NCBI GenBank assembly: GCA_015499985.1
Contig: JAAAUF010000645.1
Location: forward strand, 5,364-24,258
Reading direction: 5' to 3'
Length of the DNA stretch: 18,895 nucleotides
Source: Haplosporangium gracile
Taxonomy: Eukaryota > Mortierellomycota > Mortierellomycetes > Mortierellales > Mortierellaceae
Numbering within the stretch: position 1 is the first letter of the stretch; the number at the start of each line of letters is the position of its first letter. The position numbers were made by a program, and so were the translations under genes. Under the pieces are notes generated by a model, which was not told the origin of the DNA, made no database searches, and saw only the letters and a program-made list of their open reading frames with translations. Shown here in pieces: positions 1 through 7,047 of the stretch.

Positions 1-91
1 CCCACAACTTCTTCACTTTCAACTTGAACCCTGAACCTAACGCCATCTCTCCACTAATCACGCTCTGTGTAATTATTCATTTGTATGGTAG
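1..91 (+). other. 3' part of an intron of the SUZ-domain gene
   Basis: The stretch before the first exon is pyrimidine-rich and ends in ..GGTAG at 90-91. Branch-point-like CTAAC (37-41) and CTAATCA (53-59) lie upstream. The downstream reading frame has an in-frame TAG exactly at the proposed acceptor (89-91), so the coding exon cannot extend left without splicing. The donor lies outside the window. Confidence 0.65.
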
Positions 92-877
92 ATCCGGATC
101 TTGAGAAGACCCAAAAGTCCAGTACAAGCAGTGCGAGTCAGCAACCAAGTCAAATCCAAACCACTCGCACAACGTGAGGCAGATTATAACGCCGCCCGTG
201 AGAAGATCTTTGGACCCTCTCCTACTGCCACACCCACTTCGCTGTCCCCATCTCCCAACAGCCCCAATAACAATAATAACAACGACATTACACCAGGATC
301 ACGCACACACTCAGGAGGGCCAGGAATTCCGAGGCGGTATTCTCCTTCTATAGGCAATAGCGGAGGATCATCGTCCTCGCCAAATTCGAGACCAACTTCG
401 CGACCCTCTTCAAGACCGGCGTCACCCTCTCAGCCGCATCAGACGATGCAGATCTATACAGGAAGCAGTAGTAATGGTGGGGCGTTTGAGAGTGCGCTGG
501 AGGATGTGAAACCGATCGAGTTCCGTGGTGGGCCACCGCCATCACGACGAGGAGGTGGTAATAGTGGTGGTGCAGGTGGTAGAGGAAGTGGACAGGAGAG
601 CGTCAATACTGCGATTCGGCAACCTATTGGTCCGATGTCGACCACGACTTCTTGTGGGCATGGTGGTGGTGGGAGTAAACCTCGACGACGAGGAAGAGGA
701 CGAGGCGGCGGTGGTGGTAATGGAAGTGGGAGTGGGACGAGATCACCGGCAGAAGACTCAGAAGGAGGTTCAGTAGGAGATTTAGGATCAGCAAAGCAGG
801 AAACAGGGTTAATTGGGTTTCGGAGACCTATGGGGCGTGGGGGAAGTGCCCAGTCTCGTCCGCCGCCTTCCTCATGA
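92..877 (+). CDS. SUZ-domain RNA-binding protein (R3H/SUZ family), 3'-terminal exon only
   Basis: This is the last exon (261 codons plus stop TGA 875-877) of a gene whose 5' part lies outside the window. It opens in frame after an AG acceptor at 90-91, with no ATG nearby. Residues 1-41 match the SUZ domain: IRILRRP, then KSKPLAQREADYNAAREKIFG (19-41), i.e. the family's basic start and the EREAxYxxARxRIFG-like end. SUZ domains bind RNA and usually follow an R3H domain in fungal and animal homologues. The R3H would be in upstream exons, so that part is inference. The remaining ~220 residues are disordered Ser/Pro/Asn-rich sequence. Around residues 196-210 is an Arg/Gly run (RRRGRGRGGGGG), another probable RNA-contact region. 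A distant SUZ-C-like patch (AIRQPIGP) is too weak to claim. Likely a cytoplasmic mRNA regulator. Confidence 0.8.
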   Translation: MRILRRPKSPVQAVRVSNQVKSKPLAQREADYNAAREKIFGPSPTATPTSLSPSPNSPNNNNNNDITPGSRTHSGGPGIPRRYSPSIGNSGGSSSSPNSRPTSRPSSRPASPSQPHQTMQIYTGSSSNGGAFESALEDVKPIEFRGGPPPSRRGGGNSGGAGGRGSGQESVNTAIRQPIGPMSTTTSCGHGGGGSKPRRRGRGRGGGGGNGSGSGTRSPAEDSEGGSVGDLGSAKQETGLIGFRRPMGRGGSAQSRPPPSS

Positions 878-966
878 CACCCCCAGCCTTCAGAAGTGTC
901 GTCGTCGTCGTCGTCGCCATAAGCTAAAACGTCTTTGTATCTTATATGTCTTACAACTACTATCAC

Positions 967-972
967 AATAAA
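967..972 (+). promoter_or_regulatory. poly(A) signal of the SUZ-domain gene
   Basis: AATAAA lies 90 nt after the TGA stop in A/T-rich DNA, the expected place for the 3' end of the plus-strand transcript. Confidence 0.6.
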
Positions 973-1135
973 TAGCAGCATCCCAAATCATCATATCATA
1001 ATAGAACAATCCCTTCAAAAAACTGATCCTCACTATTTTGTGTGTTTTTATTATTATCTACGATGGGGATGCAAAAATGTCAATGAAAAAAGGGAGGGAG
1101 AGATGGGAGATGGGAATAACAATGAACAACGAATA

Positions 1136-1141
1136 TTTATT
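1136..1141 (-). promoter_or_regulatory. poly(A) signal of the RBM25-like gene
   Basis: TTTATT on the plus strand reads AATAAA on the minus strand, 29 nt beyond the TAA stop at 1170-1172. The stop-to-signal distance is short but plausible for a fungus. Confidence 0.55.
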
Positions 1142-1169
1142 TTGCCGGTGGTAGGTCCCCGCTGGACTG

Positions 1170-4100
1170 TTATTGTTTCCGTGCACTGGATTCGGTCTCT
1201 TCGATCAGCAGCTTCCATACCCTTGCCACCAGTCTATCTGCATCATTATCCAGTGCCTATATACATAGAGTCAACGAAAACAGAAAGAAAAAAAAAACCA
1301 TTAGCAAAACGAACATCATCACATATAACCTGCAGTCCCATACAATATTATAAACAAAAGAGGAACTTACACCGCGAAGCTCGGAAACAAGATCCTGGGG
1401 CGGTTTCCGCTGACGGATATGATCCACAACATATTTAGTCAAATCTTCCTCGGGAACACCCAACAGTTCGATAACGATCTTGGTAGCAAACGGCATGATC
1501 TTCTCCTTCAATATCAAGCCATCGTTGGCCTCCATGACCGACCACTGGACTGGCCAGTTCCACAGCTCTTGTGGGTCTGAGGGGATGTTGATCGCATTCT
1601 CCTCGGCTCCTTCAGTAGTGGCAGCAGAGGCACTGGATATTGACCCAGATCCAGAAGCCTCATTCATCTCCACATCCTTGTCTTGACTTGCTGAAGGTGT
1701 TGCTAACGTTGCAGAGTCGACCTCCATGGCGGCGCCTGCTTCTGCAGCAGCGTTAGCAACAGCAGCAGCCGCAGCCTCAACCTCCTGAGCGACCTTCTTG
1801 GCAGCTTCTGCCAGCTCTTCCTTTACCTCCTCACGGTCCAGGTCATCATAGCGCTGCTCCTTCTGCAGGAACGCCTGTCTCCTGTGCCACCATCTTGATC
1901 TACAAACATGAATGAAAAATATGTTAGTTTGAAAGGTAAACAATAAATAGTGCATAGACATTTTGTCAAAGAATCCCACAAAAAGGTGCTCATTACCGAT
2001 CGCGGTAGTAGTCCTCATGACGGCGCTCGCGCTCGATATCATCGTTCCACTGCGCAAACCGAGCGGCCATAACATCCCTAGCAGCATGAGACTCGGCCTG
2101 GTAATCAGCATCACGGGCCTTATCCTTCTCATACAATCGCATCCTCTCAACTTCGCGTTGCTCCCACCGACGCTCACGCTCCTTGAAAGTATGCTCGATT
2201 TCGCGATCCCTCCGCTCCTGGCGCGCCTTCTCCTCCTCCTCAGAGTCCATACCCGTATCATGATCCTTTGACGCTGATCCAGCGGCACCTGCGGAAGTAG
2301 ATGCAAGCGCAGGCGAAGACCCCGCTTCGGTATGGTTGACTCCGCTAGCGGGGACAAAGTCCATCTGCCGCGATCCACCTGAACCACCACTACCACTACT
2401 ACCGCCCCAGGCACGGTCTCGTCCCGCCCTATGAGAAGTCGAAGTAGACGACGCATTGGCGCCCGTGGCCGCAGAAAAATCCTTGGACTGACGATGATGT
2501 CCAGAGCGCGCCATCCTCTCAGACCGTTCCTCTTCCTCTTTACGCTCTTTCTCCTTGAGAGCCGCACGTTCTCTGAAGAAGTTGATCTCGCGTGCAATCA
2601 ACTCCTTTTGCTCCTCCGACATCTCTTCCTCGGTGCCATCTTCGCCTGTCTTGCCTGTTCCGTCGAGGTTCTCACGACGTCTTGGTCTACCGACCAGAGT
2701 AAGGTCTTCCTTGTCTTTGCTGTTGGAGGAGGATGGTTCAGCCACGGTGTCGTCAGATCCTGCGGTAGCGTCTGTTGTATCAAGGGTGCCGTCCTTCATC
2801 TGTTGAATGATCTTTGTCGCATTTGCCAACGCTACCTTATCCTTCTCCGTATCATGCTAAGACAATTGTCACCACGAATATAAATTAGAAAATGCGACTA
2901 ATAAACTTGGCTGCAATTGTACAAACACAAAGAAGAATCAACTTACGATAGTGCGGGGACGACTCTCTTCATACTGATCCAAGAACTGTCGAGTCTTCTC
3001 GTCAGCCTTGACCAGGAGAGCCTTGACGACATCCGATCCATCCATGGCCTTCAACTCAAGTCCGACAGGCTTTTCACCCTTGGGCTGTTGTCCATCTTGG
3101 CCCAGAACTCGGAGTGTCCTCAGCAAACTATCAGCATCCGCGTACTCTGCGAATCCAAACGCCTTCCACTTTTGCGTCGTGGGATCCTGAACATGCTTCC
3201 ATTTTACCAAATTTCCAGTTGTCTAATTTTTTAATATTAACAGCAGTAATAAAGAAACAACAAAAGGTGTCAGGACTCGTATCTTTCGTCTTTTGTTGGA
3301 CGAAATAAAAGTAAATTTGATTTGAAAACGAAAATAATAAAAAGGCTTACCTTGAGCAATTTTTCCATGGCGACCTTGTTAATACCAGGAGCAATAGATC
3401 CAATGAAGAGAGTGTTCATCTTATCCGGAAGCGCGCCTCCAACAGTCATGGCTCCTCCTTGTCCAACAGCTGCGCCAGCGCCCACAGAATTGGGTGGCCC
3501 AGCCAAGAGCGCATTGCTGCCGAGTCCGACAGGTGGTATTCCTGCTCCTGGCTTCATTCCTGGCATACCAGGGACGGACATGGGTGGCACAACACCTCCA
3601 TAGGGTCCAACCATCCCTACAGATCCCGGTAATGAAGGTGGTGGTGGTCCCGGTCCGAAACCTGGGCGAGGTGGTGGCGGCATGCGATGATGAAGCTGTT
3701 GTTGATGAAGGTGTGGGGGAGGCTGCTGCTGTCCTGGAATCATGCCTCCAGGGTGTCCAGCTGGTGGTCCTCCTTGAGGGAGTGGGATGCCATAAGGTGG
3801 CATGGCTCCAGGGGGTGGTGGGCCTCCTGGGATGATATGTGGTGGACGTGGAGGTGGGTAATGCGGCTGTTGACCCGGTGGTGGTCCGGCTAATGAAGGA
3901 GGTGGACCTCCGGGACGTCCCTGAAATTGTGGTGGCGGCGGACCTTGCTGTTGTTGTTGCATATGGTGGGGTGGAGGGGGGTATTGGTGTTGGTTATGTT
4001 GTCCGTACATGGGGTGTCCTTGAGGAGGGCCTCGTCCTTGGTGGTGGTGTGGTGGAGGTGGCCCTCCGTAGTGCTGCTGCTGGCCTGGAGGGGGGCCATG

Positions 4101-4282
4101 CCTTTGTCCTTGATACGGGGCTAGTTATTGTTGTTAGAAGAGGAAACGGTATTAGCTTGTTAATCGATGAGCGAGGTAAGAATGTTTTTGATTCGTGTTT
4201 GTTTGTTCGTTTTGTTCCTGAAGTGGTAAGTAACAGGCCGTGAATGAACAGACGTACGGTATTGTTGACGGTAGGGATCCAT
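1170..4282 (-). CDS. RBM25: RBM25-like splicing factor (RRM + PWI)
   Basis: Exons on the minus strand, in order: 4282-4258, 4120-3351, 3222-2947, 2856-1997, 1899-1371, 1256-1170. All five introns (137, 128, 90, 97, 114 nt) are GT-AG, and the 2547-nt join gives 848 residues. Residues 1-240 are Pro/Gly/Gln/His-rich. The RRM covers about 243-335: RNP2 is LFIGSI (246-251) and RNP1 KAFGFAEY (285-292), and the domain is split by the second intron after KLLK. A charged Glu/Arg coiled region with Ser/Gly linkers follows (about 358-750). A PWI domain closes the protein at about 755-848 (ELWNWPVQW...WKLLIEETES), and the last intron falls within it. In animals RBM25 associates with U1 snRNP and spliceosomes and influences 5' splice-site choice; PWI domains bind nucleic acid. 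A nuclear splicing role is inferred from that architecture. The start is the ATG of the 25-nt first exon, which joins in phase. Divergent from GET1. Confidence 0.93.
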
Positions 4283-4868
4283 TTGTATTTCCTGTGTCTC
4301 CTGTGTTTGTCCTTGGCTGCTGTTATCGGTGATGGGAGTGCAAGACTGATGGCGAGAAGCGAGGTAGCAAAAGAAACGAAGCGATCAACGTTCAAACAAA
4401 CGCAACAAGAAAAAGGAAATAGAAATAAGAAAATTTCCTTGAGCTGAGAGAGGGGATCGAACACGTACGGGGAACAAGAAGGAATATTTCATACGTGGAA
4501 AGACAAGGGTGAGGTGACTGTGCGGTGGATGATTCGTCGATTGGATTTCCTTACAACAAAGAGTCTGTTGAGTTGGGACACGACCCAAAAGAAGAAGGAA
4601 GAAGAAAGAAGAAGAGAAACTTTCGCTTTTTTTGTTCTCTTTCTCTCTCTGTCCATCCACATTCGCTCATCATCCTTTGCTCTCTTCTCTTTTCTGGACC
4701 AGCAAGCAAAAACACTCACGGACCAACAACCCACTCAGTCAGGAGGAAACAACACAACCTAGCCGACACAGAAGGACAAACAACCTCTCACTGTCTCTCT
4801 CTCACTCTCTCTCATCCAGAAGCAGATCTCTATTTCATACAAGACACACATACTCGCCACATACAAAA
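4283..4868. promoter_or_regulatory. Divergent promoter region between RBM25-like gene and GET1
   Basis: 586 nt separate the two ATGs, which are transcribed in opposite directions, so both core promoters and 5' UTRs must lie here. The GET1 side (about 4620-4830) is strongly CT-rich on the plus strand (CTCTCT runs), as in many fungal promoters and 5' UTRs. On the minus strand a GTACGT donor-like site at 4464-4469 could start a 5'-UTR intron of the RBM25-like gene, but I cannot fix its acceptor. Open frames in this stretch are low-complexity and not convincing genes. Confidence 0.6.
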
Positions 4869-6856
4869 ATGCAGCTGGCGTTTGGCGTATTACTGGTGGT
4901 CCTGCTCACAGAGCTGATCAACCTCATCGGAAAGACACACTTCACTGCCCTGGTAATACACACTTGTCTACTTTCTCACTTTTTTCACAATACCTTGCCT
5001 TCATTCTTGTTTGTGTGTCAACCAAACAGAATGTGCAACACGAAGACACCGGATGTACCTAAAGAAGGATGAACCAACCTTTTCCTCTACGCCGACTGAT
5101 AACCCCATTTTTTTTGCCATACTCACACACTCTCGCTCTCTACATCCATGCGCGTGATAATTTCATGCATTGGCTGGTTTCCTTCATTCTACATTAGGGC
5201 TACGATATCTTTCTTAAAGTGGTGCATAAGGACAGGATGACGAAGCAACGCGCCCTCAAGAAAGAGGTTTTGACCCTCAAGAACGAGCTTGCCAGGACTT
5301 CTTCTCAGGTAAGAAAGGGATCCTTTTCTATTCATCGTCGATCGCCCTCTTCTTTTTTTTGTTCGATGTGGGCTGTTTCAAGATTGTAGAATGTAATATT
5401 TTATTACTTTGCTCGTACACGAAGAAAGGAGGGAGGAGGGTAAGGAGAGAGAAGAAGGGGAAGAAACATAACGTAAACAACAAAAGAACTAACGTTTAAG
5501 TTTTTTTATTTGAAAATGACGTGTTTTAGGATGAGTTTGCAAAGTGGGCAAAGTTGAGGCGCAAGATGGATAGCAAGATTGCCGATCTGGAGAAAATGAG
5601 TAAGCTAGCCAACAGCAGGATACATGATAACAATGTAGCGGATATTATTCGTCACAAGATAACAAACAACAAGCAGAAGGGCGAGTACAAGCATCAAGTA
5701 TCAGGAAACATATATGCCAAGGAAAAACATCATAAAGATAACAACAAGTGACAGGAAACATACATGCCAAGGAAAAAGCAGGTTACAGAGATTACACCGT
5801 GGAACTAACATTCAACCTCTTACCCTTCTTTTTCACTTTCTAGCGTCGGAACTGCATGTGTCAAAGGCATCGTTTGAGGTGAAGTTCAAGGCACTGTTGT
5901 GGTTTATTACAAGCGGAATCCAGTTCTTGATGGTCGCTTGGTACCGCCGGTCACCCGTCTTGTATCTCCCCATGCGCTGGTTTGGTCCTGCCGAGTGGAT
6001 CTTGTCAATGCCCTTTGCTGAGCGAGGTATGCCATGTCCGCTTGGTTGTTCTTTTTTGTCACAGGATACTGGATCAGGAGCATTGGCATGGACTGTGTGC
6101 AGGACCTCAACCTCCAGATGGGTATGACAATGGATTTCAGACTTGGACACAACACGGATTTGAATAATGGACAAAAGGAAGATGGTTTTCGACTACAACA
6201 TGGACAATGAGATCAAGAACATTCTAAGGCAAAACAAAGACTTTTACGTCGTCCTAGTCATGGAGACAGGTCAGACAAAGGCAGACAAAGGTCAGCAGAC
6301 ATAGATCTTCAACCAGTATAATCAGGGCACTCACCAATGTCCATTTTTTTTACATGGTCTACTACCACTAGGATCGGTGAGCATCACAATTTGGTTTTAC
6401 TTTTGCCGCAAGTTTATCACATTGCTGGCATCCAACTTGGCCGAATTCATCCCCGCGGTCAGGGCATTGAAGCCTGAGCAGTCGGCCGATTCGTCCAGCC
6501 CCTTTGCCGCCTTTGCCAACATGGCCAACCTTGCAGGAGCAGCCGCAGGAGCAGCAGGACCTGGTGGAGCAGGAGCAGGTGGACCCGGAGGAGCTGCAGG
6601 AAACCCTTTTGCTGCCATGGGTGGTATGGGTGGTGGAGGGGATCCTTTTGCGGGTATGGGTGGCATGGGCATGGATGATATGGATGCATCGGCCATGTTT
6701 GGACCAGGATCGCCCTTTGCGGCCATGTTTGGACAAGCTCTCAACCCTAATGGTATGTCCGGATCTGCAAGCCCTTCACCAGCGGCTTCGCAGTCGTCTT
6801 CTGTCCGTGGAGCAGGCAACCTTGGTCGTGGCGAGGAGCGGAGGAGAAAAGTGTAG
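4869..6856 (+). CDS. GET1: Get1/WRB, ER receptor subunit for tail-anchored protein insertion
   Basis: Exons: 4869-4952, 5198-5308, 5530-5599, 5844-6026, 6372-6856. The introns (245, 221, 244, 345 nt) are GT-AG, and the join is 933 nt (310 residues). Get1 and Get2 form the ER membrane complex that receives tail-anchored clients from the Get3 ATPase. Visible family marks are: hydrophobic TM1 at the extreme N-terminus (about 4-20); a cytosolic coiled coil (about 37-95) with ARTSSQDEFAKWAKLRRK at 61-78, the best-conserved Get1 signature; TM2 (about 105-122, LLWFITSGIQFLMVAWY); the WFGPAEWILSMPFAERGS loop (134-151); and TM3 (about 151-175). Usual Get1 proteins end near here, at roughly 200-230 residues. 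This one adds residues 181-310, rich in Gly/Ala/Met with four xPFA(A/G)(M/F) copies and a basic end (RRRK). The tail is in the same exon as TM3, so it is not a splicing guess. Confidence 0.93.
5600..5843 (+). other. GET1 intron 3, containing a 26-bp direct repeat
   Basis: The intron runs from GTAAGC to CTTTCTAG. It contains two copies of a 26-bp sequence starting CAGGAAACATA (5702-5727 and 5752-5777, one mismatch, 50 bp apart), consistent with a local duplication. The exon frame runs on into the intron as far as a TGA ending at 5751, so intron retention would truncate the protein just after the coiled-coil start. Confidence 0.6.
6027..6371 (+). other. GET1 intron 4, unusually long with exon-like content
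   Basis: The donor is GTATGC at 6027 and the acceptor AG at 6370-6371; the join gives the expected PFAERGSVSIT sequence. Inside lies a second acceptor (polypyrimidine tract then CACAG, 6060-6064) and a donor-like GTATGA at 6122. They bracket 57 in-phase nt (6065-6121). A 45-codon ATG-started frame follows (6168-6305), and a tandem copy of CAGACAAAGG sits at 6272-6291. Confidence 0.5.
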
Positions 6857-7002
6857 TCCGCCTACTCTTTGCGTTCTCTCTTCTTTCTTGACTTTTTCTT
6901 TTTGGAGTCATTGTAACACTACAGGGTACATAGATACAAACACAAACACAAACACACAAAAACGCATTTTTTTTGCTTTCTTAATCCTCACCGTTTTGCA
7001 GT

Positions 7003-7008
7003 AATAAA
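7003..7008 (+). promoter_or_regulatory. poly(A) signal of GET1
   Basis: AATAAA lies 147 nt past the TAG stop (6854-6856), after a CA-rich stretch (about 6934-6960) and a T-rich run. It sits just before the 3' end of the convergent protease pseudogene. Confidence 0.6.
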
Positions 7009-7047
7009 TGTTTATCATTCACTCTCTCTGCTTGTTGTATAATGTTA

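Larger units (their letters stand above)
878..1169. other. Convergent 3' region between SUZ-domain gene and RBM25-like gene
   Basis: Only 292 nt separate the two stop codons. The interval holds the plus-strand AATAAA (967-972) and the minus-strand AATAAA (1136-1141), a short GTC/GTCGTC run near 898-916 and A/T-rich DNA. I see no gene here. Confidence 0.6.

Noticed and set aside
454..981. Long open frame on the minus strand opposite the SUZ-domain exon
   Set aside because: It is a Pro/Leu-rich reverse reading of Gly/Arg codon repeats, with no domain. The plus strand holds the SUZ motif.
4385..4734. Minus-strand open frames in the RBM25/GET1 divergent region
   Set aside because: Low-complexity Ser/Lys/Phe readings of the CT-rich promoter tract. 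No domain, and they would collide with both 5' UTRs.
5018..5072. Extra GET1 exon inside intron 1 after an AAACAG acceptor
   Set aside because: In the required phase it meets a TAA within ten codons, while the direct join of exons 1 and 2 gives a normal Get1 sequence.
6065..6305. Transposon remnant in GET1 intron 4
   Set aside because: No terminal repeats, target duplication or recognisable transposase motif. Kept only as an unexplained exon-like segment.
6397..6819. Minus-strand open frame opposite the GET1 tail
   Set aside because: Ala/Pro-rich mirror of the Gly/Ala/Met repeats. The plus-strand frame is continuous with TM3 of Get1.
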